From positions 5,358-69,357 of the forward strand of contig MNCI01006577.1 of assembly GCA_015680685.1 (NCBI GenBank): a DNA stretch of 64,000 nucleotides. The letters are read 5' to 3'. Below the pieces are notes generated by a model. The model saw only the letters and a program-made list of their open reading frames with translations, made no database searches and was not told where the DNA came from. The DNA is from Gnetum montanum (taxonomy: Eukaryota > Streptophyta > Gnetopsida > Gnetales > Gnetaceae). This document shows, piece after piece, positions 22,050-32,167 of the stretch (positions are counted from its first letter, which is position 1; each line of letters opens with the position of its first letter). The position numbers and the translations under genes were made by a program.

Positions 22050-24490
22050 ATGTCTCCTTCTTCGTACGAAAGCACCTCACCACGTAGGTCTGAAACAGGA
22101 AATAGTTGGTGGCGTAATATACATGACGTTGATCCACTAGTCCCTCAACAAGTTTAAGTGGTATATATTCATCCCAATGAGTATATACTAGATTTCACCT
22201 TTATCCTCCATCAAGATAAACAACTGCATTGTCGAGACTTAGAAGGTAACATAGTGTTACCTCCCGATCATTTAGTCCCTAGCATGCTTCTTCATGCTCT
22301 CATACGAATTGGCATGCTGCACTTACATGCAGAATACGTTGTGCAAGATCATGACTCAAGAGAATATCATCTCATAGAGGTACAATGTCAAAGGGACTTG
22401 CAATAGGAGAGACATCATAAGTCTTTGAAGGGTAAGTGGTCCTAGGATGCCCCACATGTCTTAAGAAAAAATGAGGGTGGTGAACCTACCTTAGGTAGTT
22501 GCCCACACAAGGATGTTCCTCCCCTTGACTTTGACCAAGGGTTGTGTATCAGAACCTTCATTCCACTATTCATAACCCAGGTTCTGATACCCATGAGAAT
22601 AAAGGGTCCAAAAAAGGGACACAAACTCATGATAAAGGTGGACATTCTAATCACAATCGCGATCAGGGCCAAGATTGTAGAAGAGAAGGTAGCAAACACC
22701 ATCATGGTGATGGTTCACCTTCTTCTTCACCTTCATCATCTCCTTCACCCTCTCCTTCAATATCTGGACATGGTCATAAAGAAAAATACCATGGGGATAA
22801 AGGTAGGTAAAGTGGAATTCACAGATGAAACAACTAGGAAAGGGGATGAGGGCACTCTAGAGAGTCACGACATAGAAGAAGGGGGAGTAGGAAACAACAT
22901 AGGCATCATAGACACCATGGACAAGATGATCATGATGAACCCCTCCTCGTGACTCAAAGTATGTTGGACATAACTGAGCCTGTTAGAATTCCAACAAGGC
23001 ATCAAAAAGATAGTAGGATCAAGAGATTAGATGTGAACAACATCCCATGATTTGAATGGGGATACAACATTGATCCTTAGAATCATTTACAAGCATTCCA
23101 TGATGCATGTGCCTTACAGAACATAGAGAATGCATAGAAAAAACTTAACTTGTTCCCATGGACATTAGTAAAAGAAGTGGAAAGCTGGTATCGGTCTTTA
23201 GAATCGGAATCCATTCATAGGTGGAGTACTATGTTAGAACTATTTAATGATAAGTACCAAACGTACTCTCAAGTCTCTAACTTGCAAAAGCAAATACAAG
23301 GCTAGAAACAAGGAGGACATGAACCCTTGGATGCTACCATGGGCCGATACTATGCACTGTTACATCGTTGTCCTAGCCATGATTATTTGTAAAGGGATCA
23401 ACTGCACCATCTCGTGGATGGGCTTGGGCATGAAACAAGAAGAACCCTTGGGACTTATGCCCAAGGGAGACTATTCAAGCTTAGGTCTCATCAAATTCAA
23501 AGACTAATGGAGCAAGTTGCTAAGGAAGAAGGTGAGCTACGGAAGAGAGAAAGTGCGGAAGAGTATAACCGAGATCCTTCTGTTTGGAAGAGGAGAGTAA
23601 GATTTTGTGAGGATGAAGAAGAGTCATAACTTGAAGAGATGGTGAATAGGAAAACTTTGTCTATCCAAAAATGACATCAAAAATTTTGGCAAAGGTAGAC
23701 CAAATGTGGAATTCCTTAGACATTAGATTTCAAATTGTTCTTAAAATAGTAGAGGAGTCTAGAGAGCAAGGTAGTGAGAAAAGGAAAAAGAAAGAGGCTA
23801 AACATGCATGTAGCAAGGGTAAGGGCAACATTGCCATCATTGAAGAGGTTGTGGATTTGGAAATAGACAATGATAGTGGATGTGAGATATGTTAATATGA
23901 TCATCCTAAGGGATGTTGCCTTGTAATCTCACATCTGCAGGAGTCTGGGGTGTATGCACTCAACCCATGATTATACAAAAGGCAAACACCTTGAAGGTTA
24001 CCTTATCTTCAAAGTAACCCAAGGTAGTTCCACCAACCCTTAACATATTATCCCAATGGAACTCCACCACAACCGATTGAGCAATATCAATAGTGACAGC
24101 ATCCACAATCATGGAGAATGCCACCACCAAGGCAACAATATCCTTGTTGGCAACTTGACACATATGGATATTACATGCAACAACCAATCTCCCCAAATGA
24201 CTCTACTAGTCATGTCACTCCTCAACCTCACTACCAAGCCCAAGAGTATTATGGGACTCCCTCTTCTAGAGGTGATATTTTGCAAGCATATCATCCTTCT
24301 CATTCGGCCGCATCTTTTCCACCAATAGCTCCACTACCACTTGCTCCCGCGATGCAAGGTGAAATCCCTATCCAACATAGCAATGTAATGTCACGAGGGT
24401 TGTTAACTCTCAACCTACTATTGGCTCCAACAACCACATGAAGAAAAAACCTTTCTTTAGAACCAATAGTCCAACCAAGCCCTTGTAATC
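22050..24490 (+). pseudogene. gag: E4 gag polyprotein, decayed
   Basis: ATG at 22050 (MSPSSYESTSPRRS). Order of regions: N-terminal domain 22158-22406 (YILDFTFILHQD, EGNIVLPPD); a Ser/Pro/His/Asp-rich linker around 22544-22810; the Retrotrans_gag core around 23040-23310 (HLQAFHDAC, VKEVESWYRSLES, RWSTMLELFNDKYQTYSQ); KEEGELRKRESAEEYNRDPS near 23520; a Lys-rich helix; a zinc-knuckle-like CEIC-x-YDHPKGCC at 23881-23919 with an in-frame stop; and a Pro/Gln-rich tail. Several frameshifts and stops. Gag would form the RNA-packaging particle. Confidence 0.85.
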
Positions 24491-24619
24491 ACAAGCGGCT
24501 GATTCCTTAGATGCCTTAGTATCAATCAAAAATTTGGAGCCCCATTCAACCTAATCACTGCACTCAATGCATACGGTCATGCTAACACATGCCGTCACCA
24601 ATTAGATTAAAGTTGGCCA

Positions 24620-25175
24620 TCTTCCTAGGCAATTCTCTAATCCTGGGAGTCCTTTGATATACTTACAAATCGCTGGAAATGTACCATGTAAGGCTCTTTT
24701 GGATTCAAGTTCCGATGTCAACTTGATTTCTCAAGAAATGTATAAGGCCTAAAACCTACCTTCATTTAAAAAGAGCAACATCCATCTAGAGTTGGCCAAC
24801 CAGTCCATCACTGTCCCATTGGGACTGGTCGAAGACATTGTTACCACTATTTGTGGGTGGTCATACCTAGCTAACTTCCTAATGATTCAGGTAAACAACG
24901 ATAAGGAGGACTTTCTAATAATAATGGAAAGAGCATGGCTAAGCACCATCGACGCACACCTAGGAATCTATGATCTTTTCCTAGAAATATCAAAGGAAAA
25001 TACATTCGAAAAGATCAAGAAGAAGAAAGTTCTGTGCATCGCATACGACGACACAGGGTGTAATTGCATGCAGAAGTTATGGTTTGTGCAAAGTTTAGCA
25101 TTGCCTGCATGTAATCAGTGTGCACAAGTGATTAACATACAAAGATGTCTGTATGCAGTAGCCACACGATAGGAA
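24620..25175 (+). pseudogene. pro: E4 aspartic protease, catalytic motif DSS
   Basis: SPLIYLQIAG leads to LLDSSSDVNLISQEMYKA. The Gly of the D-S-G triad is Ser (codons 24702-24710), and the later IIMGRAW segment reads IIMERAW. Both are expected to be inactivating. A stop replaces Trp after MYKA. From 24792 to 25172 the frame is open, with ITVPLGLVEDIVTTICGWSY closely matching E1. The spacer that follows (ITTDQ/SLICMEP near 25190-25230) corresponds to the place where pol is deleted in E3 and E5. Confidence 0.85.
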
Positions 25176-25379
25176 GACACCCAGTGGCTAACAACTGATC
25201 AAGAAAGTAGTTCACTCATATGCATGGAACCAACTGAGGGTTTGACTTGTGCTTACATCGATAGAATAGATACATTAGAGTAAGTCCACCATCAAATTCC
25301 AAGTGTTAACCTTGAAAATCTCAACTAGGGGAAGTTGGAAATCCTTAGGAAATTTAAGTAGGAGCCCCTCGAGCTGAAA

Positions 25380-26860
25380 CCATTGCCCACCGGTATGGAA
25401 TACATGTTCCTTAAAAATGGAAAATTGGTAATTATCAACACTAAGCTTGTTACTCAACAGAAAGAAGAATTGTTAAAGGTAATAAATAAATGGTCAGAAG
25501 CCTTTGCTTGGTCATATCTCAAATTACCTAGAATAGATCCTAGGATATGCCAATATAGAATTTACACTGACCCCTCCATGAAGCCTTGAAGACAACGATA
25601 GAGGCGATTGAACCCTAAGCTAAAATAAGTAGTTAAGGAAGAAATAGAACAGCTTCTCAAGGCTAGGTTCATATACCCCATTGCTGATAGCAAATGGATT
25701 AGCCCCTTAGTTATTGTGCCTAAAAAGGAAGGCAAATGGAAGGTATGCATAGATTTCAGGCTACTAAATATGGCAACATTGAAAGATCACTTTCCATTGC
25801 CATTTGTTGACCAAGTCTTAGAAACCATCGCAAGGCATCGCTATTATAGTTCTCTGGATGGATATAGTGGATATAATCAAATACAAATAGCCCCAGAAGA
25901 CCAAGCCAAGACTAGTTTCACCAATCCTTGGGGAATGTTTGCATACAAATAGATGTTGTTTGGCTTGTGCAATGCCCCTACAACATTTCAATGACTAGTT
26001 CTAAGCATCTTCCAATAGCAAATAGGGAATGGCGTGGAGGTCTTTATGGATGACTTCTCCACTTATGGATCAAACTTTGATCAAGCCCTAGACCAATTAG
26101 AGTAAGTGTTAAAAAGATGTGTAGAAACCAATTTGAGGGTCAATTGGCAAAAAAGTCATTTGATGATCCAAGAAGGCATAGTACTAGGGCACAAAATCTC
26201 ACACACAAGGATAGAGGTAGACCTCGAGAAAATCAAAATTATCCAAGGAATTATCTATCAATTGAAACCTATCAAAGATATTCGATCATTCCTTGGACAT
26301 ACTGGCTACTATAGGAGATTTATTGAGAACTTTTCAAAGGTTGCCAAACCATTAGTGGAATTAACGAAAAAGGATGTACCTTTCGAGTGGATCAGGGAAT
26401 GCGAATTAGCTTTCCAAACTTTGAAACAAAAGCTAGTAGAAACATCCATTCTACAAGCTTTTGACTGGTCCAAACCATTCCATATCATGACTGACATGTC
26501 CAACTATGCTTTAGAAGCCATACTTACATAGTTAGATGACCAGAAGCATCCTTATTACATCCAATGTGCAAGTAGAAGTACTACTAGTGCACAACTTAAC
26601 TACACTAACACAAAGAAAGAATTAATGACTATAGTGTTTGCACTAGAAAAGTTTAGACACTATGTATTGGGATATAAAGTATATATACATATAGATCATA
26701 GTGTAATTTGGTTCCTTATGAATAAGCCAATGGTAAGCCCTTGTATCATATGATGGCTTGTAATCTTACAAGAGTTCGATTTAATGATGATCGATCGTAA
26801 GGGCATCGAGAATGTAGTTGTTGATCATTTATCTCAGTTGTGATGGGACAACAAAGAAGA
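25380..26860 (+). pseudogene. pol: E4 reverse transcriptase and RNase H, decayed
   Basis: Ty3/gypsy RT: LVIVPKKEGKWKVCIDFRLLN near 25706, then FPLPFVDQVLE, YSSLDGYSGYNQI, FGLCNAPTTFQ and the catalytic VFMDDFS at 26040-26060. The connection carries RSFLGHTGYYRRFIENFS and KPLVELTKKDVPFEW. RNase H starts near 26450 with FHIMTDMSNYALEAIL and ends with IENVVVDHLSQL near 26840. Stops interrupt at several sites, for example after MFAYK, after TTFQ and before LDDQKHP. This enzyme would copy element RNA into DNA. It is the only LTR-type RT in the window. Confidence 0.9.
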
Positions 26861-26999
26861 TGAGTATCCAATTTCTGATCATTTTCCTAATGAATTTCTC
26901 TTTTCTAGTGTAGTGAATAATCAATCAGCCACGGAGACAAATTGGTATAGTAGCATTCTTGCCTATCTCCTCACCCAAAAAACACCACCAAAGTTAAAC

Positions 27000-28190
27000 C
27001 TTAAGAAGAAACAACAGTTTCTTCACTGAGCCAAGTACTTTATGGAGATCAATGGGCAACTTTACAAAGTTTGTCCTAATGGCTTGGTTTGATGGTGTGT
27101 TCCCGATATAGATCAAATGCAAGTTCTCCAAGACACTCATGAGAATCCTTGTGGGAGTCATTACGCTGGGAGATGAATAGCCATCAAGATCCTGCTTGCA
27201 AGATATTATTGGCCTACATTATTTTGGAATGCCCATCGTTTTGTCCAATCTTTTAAGTGTTGTCAATGTGATGGGGGAATGACTGCTAGAATGGAGGATC
27301 TACAACAATGGATTCAATCGTTAGAACCCTTCGACATTTGGGGAATTGATTTTATAGGGTCGATTACACCAATGTCCAATGGAAAAGCTTATATTATTGT
27401 TGTCGTTGATTACCTAACAAAATGGGCTGAAGCAATTGCTGTTAAAGATTGTACATCATCTACAGCTGCATGATTTGTTCAACAACAAATCATAAACAAT
27501 TTAGGTGGGCCACGTGCACTTATTTCAAATAATGGTACATACTTCATAGGTGTAACTTTTTGGAAATTAATGCAAAGCTTAGGGGTTGAGCACAAATTGA
27601 CTACACCATACCACCCCCAAGCGAATGGTCAAGCAGAAGTCACCAACAGGGAGATTACGAAGATATTGACAAGAACCATTAGCAAGTTTAGGCAAGACTA
27701 GAGCACTAAACTGAACAATGCTCTTTGGGCATACCACTCCACATGCAAACTCCCTATAGGCTACTCTCCCTATGAGTTAGTGGATGGTAAATTACTAATG
27801 CTTCCCATTCAAACTAAGCCCCATACACTATCCACACATGTTACCTCAATCTTGATCTTGATCTAACACAAAAACAATAATTAGTAATCCTTAACTTGTT
27901 AGATGAAAATTGATTAGCTACCCTGTCATCTAATGAATTGCCCAAGGCCTTCAATGAACAACGTCATGATCTAAAAATTAGGAAAGTTAAATATCAGCTA
28001 GGAGATAAGGTTCTCTACTAGAATCCCACAGAACTGCTACAACGTACTAAATTTTAAACACTATGGGAAGGACCTTATATTATTTATGTAACTTTTTATT
28101 TAGAGGCCATGACAATATACAAAACTAAGAGCCCAAATAAGAAAATTTTGGTGAACATACAACAAACCAAACCTTTCTAGGGGCTTAGGA
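27000..28190 (+). pseudogene. pol: E4 integrase, decayed, second catalytic Asp replaced by Asn
   Basis: HHCC zinc-binding N-terminus (THENPCGSHYAG near 27138; FKCCQCDGG near 27255). The catalytic core has the first Asp in FDIWGIDFIG (27348-27350), the second in ALISNNGTYF, where the usual Asp is Asn (27528-27530), and Glu in QAEVTNREI (27636-27638). Then LNNALWAYHST and a degenerate C-terminal domain up to KILVNIQQTKPF near 28170. Stops at about 27033, 27090, 27175 and later. With the D-to-N change this copy cannot be catalytically normal. Confidence 0.85.
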
Positions 28191-30140
28191 CAGCCAGTAC
28201 ACATGCTACCTCTCTTGATGGACAACCCTGCTCACTATTTTGGATCTCCTCCTTCGAACTTAGTCGTGAGGGAGATGGCCACCTATGCTAACCATTCTAG
28301 GCCCTTAGTTCTTTTTAAATTTTTATTTTACACATTTTTGTTTTACATATTTTTTTTTACACATTCTTTCAACTTTTCTTATTTTTGTTTTACACCATCG
28401 TTCATGTTTTTACTATTTCTTTGTTTGCTTGATTTACTTTTATTCATCATCTAATAAGTGCTCATGATGGTGGATTGAATTATATCATATTGATTGCTAA
28501 TGTTTTGTTTTTACCTTTGAATTATGATGCTGATATTAAGGTATGGTTCTTTTGGTAAAATAGGCAATGAGTCCATGCCATCCACTCATCCATACAACTT
28601 TATGATCTCCTTTGGCTTAGAATTGTACAGTCCCCTTTTTCTATGTAAACTTGTTAATGAATTGGTGGCTGGGTGTTTTTCAAATGAAGGAAAGACTCAA
28701 AGGATGAAAGGAGTGTGACTTCAAGGGGATTCGATGCATTGGTGCTGACCATTCTCTTGGGTGCTTGGATGCTTTTTTCTTTGGTTTTTTGCCACTTTGA
28801 CATTGTTCAAATATCAGGAAGTTGAGTGAATAAAAATAAGTCTGTGCATGGTGTGGTTCTCACACAGAAAAAGAGAGAGAAAAATGTGAGAATTCAAAGC
28901 ACATCCCTTAGACATATTAAAGCAATATGGGCTACAAGCACTGGTTATGGCATTGGAAAGACATGTTACCTATGCCTAAAGCTTTCCTCTAACTAAGGCC
29001 CTTTCTCACTTCCTGCTTCTCCATCTCACTCTCCTTGGAATGGTGGTCACTCTTTGTGGAAGCATTCTTGTCGCCTCAAGAGGATGGATTGGCCAAGTGT
29101 ATTAATGCAAGGTCACTGAATGTGGTTGGTTTGAGTCTCGATTTGGGATGAGTTCTACTCAGTTATCTTAACCATGAAATACACAAGGGGCTTTACATAA
29201 CCTTATTCTTGGGATTCCATTCCATTCTTTCCTCTTCATCTTTGTTCCCATTTTCCACCTCATTTCTGGTTTTATCATTAGTCCATTTTGGGTTGATGCA
29301 TTGTTTCTCTTTGGTGAATTCTTGTGGATAAGTTTTTAACTCTTACTTCCAAATGACATTCCTAGAGCCTATGGACTCTTTGGTTTGTGGGTTTGTCAGG
29401 GCATAAAGGGCATGAGCCTGCTTTGGGAAGGACCCACTTACATATCTTTTGGTTTGGTCAAGTTAAGTTTTTTACCATTAAACATTGTTACAATTAAATT
29501 CTTTTTATTTACCCCATTCATGTCATCCAAATTGTATGCACCTTCACAACTGTTTGTAATGAATTCCTTTTTATTGTTGTGAATACCCTCTTTCCACTAC
29601 TCCTTGTGTCAAGCTTTCTCTGAATTGTATGGATCACTTCTATTATTTAACCCATTTGTCAGTCTTTCCACTAACAATGTCAAGCAAGCAATCTATCACA
29701 ATCACAGCTTGGCTAGATAAAATCACCGATGAGACAAGGTATTCAGCCATTATTTATGTATTATATATATTAATTCTTGGTTTTGTTGTGATTGCAATGG
29801 GAAGCATGGATTGGAAGCAAGACCGTTGTCATCAAGAAGGATGCAACCATACCACTCACAGGAGATTGTTCATGACTATTGGATCTCTTTTACCTCTTCC
29901 TCATTCTTCTATTGCCAAGAGGGGTTGGATGTTCTTTGGATCCATTGGTGTTCTTTCCTAATTTTCATGAACACTAATTTTGTACCTAAATGTAATATTA
30001 TATGCTCGAGCACTTCTGTATTTTTCTATTTTCTCTTTGTCACTCTGCATGTCAGTCAAATAAATCCACATCCCCCTAATATATTTTGTAAATAACTTGT
30101 TTCTCTTCTTCTATACTCAAGGACAAATTTTCATTTAGTT
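28191..30140 (+). other. E4 3' untranslated region
   Basis: About 1.95 kb between integrase and the polypurine tract. T-rich at its start (28310-28400). Parts match the 3' UTR of E3 on the minus strand. The longest open frame, 29629-29961 (110 codons), is described separately. No homology to a known env-like protein is visible. Confidence 0.6.
29629..29961 (+). CDS. Unassigned ORF with one predicted membrane segment, env position
   Basis: 110 codons from ATG 29629 with no family I recognise. Residues around 43-60 (SAIIYVLYILILGFVVIA) form a strong hydrophobic segment that could span a membrane. A Cys/His pair cluster follows (RCHQEGCNHTTH). It lies between integrase and the 3' LTR, where Athila elements can carry an env-like frame. 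It may equally be chance in AT-rich DNA, since no other copy in the window keeps it open. Confidence 0.25.
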   Translation: MDHFYYLTHLSVFPLTMSSKQSITITAWLDKITDETRYSAIIYVLYILILGFVVIAMGSMDWKQDRCHQEGCNHTTHRRLFMTIGSLLPLPHSSIAKRGWMFFGSIGVLS

Positions 30141-30149
30141 GTGGGGGTA
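30141..30149 (+). promoter_or_regulatory. E4 polypurine tract
   Basis: gtgggggta immediately precedes the TGATGAGAG start of the 3' LTR. It is the same layout as E3 on the minus strand. Confidence 0.8.
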
Positions 30150-30160
30150 TGATGAGAGAA

Positions 30161-30384
30161 GTTACTCTAGCGGTTACTCTAATAGTTACTCTACTTATTA
30201 GAGTGGTTACTCTAGCAGTTATTTTAATTATTAGAGTGGTTACTCTAGTAGTTACTCTAATTATTAGAGTCGTTACTCTAGCGGTTATTCTAGTAGTTAT
30301 TCTAATTATTAGAGTGGTTACTCTAGCGGTTACTTTAGTAGTTATTCTAATTATTAGAGCGGTTACTCTAATTATTAGAGTAGT
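30161..30384 (+). repeat. Palindromic tandem array in E4 U3
   Basis: About 220 bp of gttactctagcg / gttactctaattattagagtg modules. The 17-bp odd palindrome ACTCTAATTATTAGAGT occurs exactly at 30254-30270 and 30365-30381, with variants near 30190, 30222 and 30300. It ends just before the TATA box at 30397. It produces apparent open frames on both strands that are not genes. Confidence 0.9.
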
Positions 30385-30396
30385 TGCTCCCAAGCC

Positions 30397-30404
30397 TATA
30401 AATA
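30397..30404 (+). promoter_or_regulatory. E4 LTR TATA box
   Basis: cctaTAAATActatg context, about 175 bp upstream of the AATAAA signal at 30572-30577. This is the expected U3/R arrangement for a plant LTR promoter. Confidence 0.75.
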
Positions 30405-31118
30405 CTATGCCTAGGCACACAATTGGAAGGAAGTCTTTTAGCAGTCAAGTAGTGAAACTTTTGTAGTCTGTTTGAAACTTAGAGTATTTTCCAAGTGCCC
30501 GTAGTAGGAGGTCTAAGTGTGGATGGATCTTTATTCGAGTATTGTGTACCTAAGCACACCTTATGTATGGTAATAAAGATGAGCTCTTCGATTCATCCTT
30601 ACAACACTTGAGATTTGTTTTCTTACACATTTTTTTATTTTATTTTCTTATGCATTTATTTTATTTTATGCACTTTACATTTCTGTTATTAGCATAAAAA
30701 TTCATTTTGATCAATTAACAATATCGTTAAATTACACAAGCATGACCACTTTGAGCATGCATGTAATACTTGATAACCCAATAACGATTAGCGTTTGGTA
30801 ATCCCAGCAGTGTTACACTGGTTTAGGATGTGTACGGCAAGTGGGAACAGATGCTGGTGTTAGGATTAGTTAGAACTTAGTTAATGAGTAGTTAAGTTAA
30901 ATTAGTTACTTAGTTACCTCTCTCCTTCCCTACTAGCGCAGGACATAAAAACATAAAAGCTATAAAAATCATATGCCTCAAGCTTACTTAACCATACAAT
31001 CGTGACATATAGGTAAGCTTGGGAAGACAACAACCAACCAACCCATGCTAGTGTTAGGATCATGTGTGAAACGCTCGTATTTGTATGGTTGAGTGTAGGG
31101 GTACCTTGTCGCTCATTA

Positions 31119-31591
31119 CTAATGAACAAGAAAGTAATGTACTTGAAAATGTAAATGATGAAACAAAGAAAATAGTAGAAACTTTGCTAAGTAAAGTAGC
31201 AAAACTAAGTGGATGCTACAATGATGGTAAGCAATCTCAATCTTTATTTTCAGACATGAACTATGCATAAGTACACATCATTCGAATAAAGCTTCTGTAC
31301 AATAGCTCAACACCACACTGCGAACATTTACTCTATCGCTAAAACTATGAAACGAAATTGCAAGAATCTACGTAAGGATGGAATGAAAGCTCTTCAGATC
31401 ATATGCCCATGTACTATATTTATAGGCATACATGCATCCTACAATATTAGATCTATGATGACATAGCTTGTGCTATAATATTGAGTATGCGACATTGTAG
31501 ATACAATATTGTTGGTGGACAAAATTTGAGTTTTTGTCAAAATAGATGCAATATAGCATTAGTGATATTCTAGCCAACTAATGATTCATCA
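31119..31591 (-). repeat. E3 5' LTR, outer part stranded by E4 insertion
   Basis: 473 bp, minus orientation, ending ...GATTCATCA at 31591. It matches the U3/R part of 14181-15163 and the reverse complement of 55483-55972. Its minus-strand TATA box is tataaata (plus 31417-31424). Confidence 0.85.
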
Positions 31592-32167
31592 AAAGGAAAA
31601 CACATTTCTATTTGAAAAGTATGAAGGGAGGCCTTAATTTAATGTTAAACTAGTTATTGGCCAATATTCTTCATCATTTACAGTGCCAAATTAGTAGAGC
31701 ACGAATAGGATCTCATTATATGAAAGTTGAAATAGGTAGGTGGCTCAAAATTCATTGTGAAGAATGAATATATCATATAAATAGCACTAAAGATGAATAC
31801 CACATTTTCTTCTAATATTCTACGTTTGAGCACATTAGACATACATGGAATGGGATATTGTAGTTGCAAATTTGGTCAATTTATTCTAAATGCTACCAAG
31901 AATACTTAGTACTTTTCTTAATGATATTTTTAGAACTCATTGCATATATATTTTTAGTATCTAATAGATCTTGATGATTTCCAAACAATGAGGTGTTGGC
32001 ATAGTACTGGGTAGTACTAAGTTATAAATTTTGAAAAGGAAAATCTAGAAAATAAATTCTAAAATTGGTTAGATAGATCCATGGGATCTCATTAAGTAAA
32101 AATTTTAGTTTCAGTAATTAAGTAATTTAGATTTTATTTTCTTCTACTTGCTAGCTTCTTAATTTTT
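31592..32167 (+). repeat. Inverted-duplication block c, flank of E3, left copy
   Basis: Reverse complement of 54862-55482 (for example aaaggaaaacacatttctatttgaaaagtatgaaggg, read in parts). Matching non-LTR sequence outside the E3 LTR shows that the locus, not just the element, was duplicated. No coding signal is present. Confidence 0.85.

Larger units (their letters stand above)
21456..31118 (+). mobile_element. E4, Athila/Tat-type Ty3/gypsy element with full gag-pol set (decayed)
   Basis: 5' LTR (start hidden in N gap) to 21913, primer-binding site 21915-21932, gag, protease, RT, RNase H, integrase, ~1.95-kb 3' UTR, polypurine tract 30141-30149, 3' LTR 30150-31118. The RT carries the FMDDFS form of the YxDD box that is common in Athila elements. 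E4 sits inside the 5' LTR of E3. The uninterrupted site in the right-hand duplicate (near 55970) predicts a CTAAT target duplication, with the right copy at 31119-31123. Every coding domain has stops or active-site changes. Confidence 0.85.
30150..31118 (+). repeat. E4 3' LTR
   Basis: About 969 bp, TGATGAGAG... to ...GCTCATTA (the 5' LTR ends CATCA). U3 array at 30161-30384, TATA box TATAAATA at 30397-30404, AATAAA at 30572-30577. The 3' half matches 21456-21913 except for a ~45-bp deletion. Confidence 0.85.
14181..31591 (-). mobile_element. E3, minus-strand gag-protease LTR element without pol, split by E4
   Basis: 3' LTR at 14181-15163, polypurine tract at 15164-15175, long 3' UTR, protease remnant, gag (start at 20801) and leader to 20871. 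The 5' LTR is broken by E4: its outer part is 31119-31591 and its inner part should lie in the N gap. Flanking bases gaagg (before 14181) and aaagg (after 31591) differ at one of five positions and may be the decayed target-site duplication. RT, RNase H and most of integrase are absent. A truncated sister copy in inverted orientation occupies 55483-58458. Confidence 0.75.

Noticed and set aside
30076-30466. Two long Val/Ile/Thr-rich frames on opposite strands
   Set aside because: They are translations of the palindromic U3 array of E4; open frames in both strands follow from the repeat.
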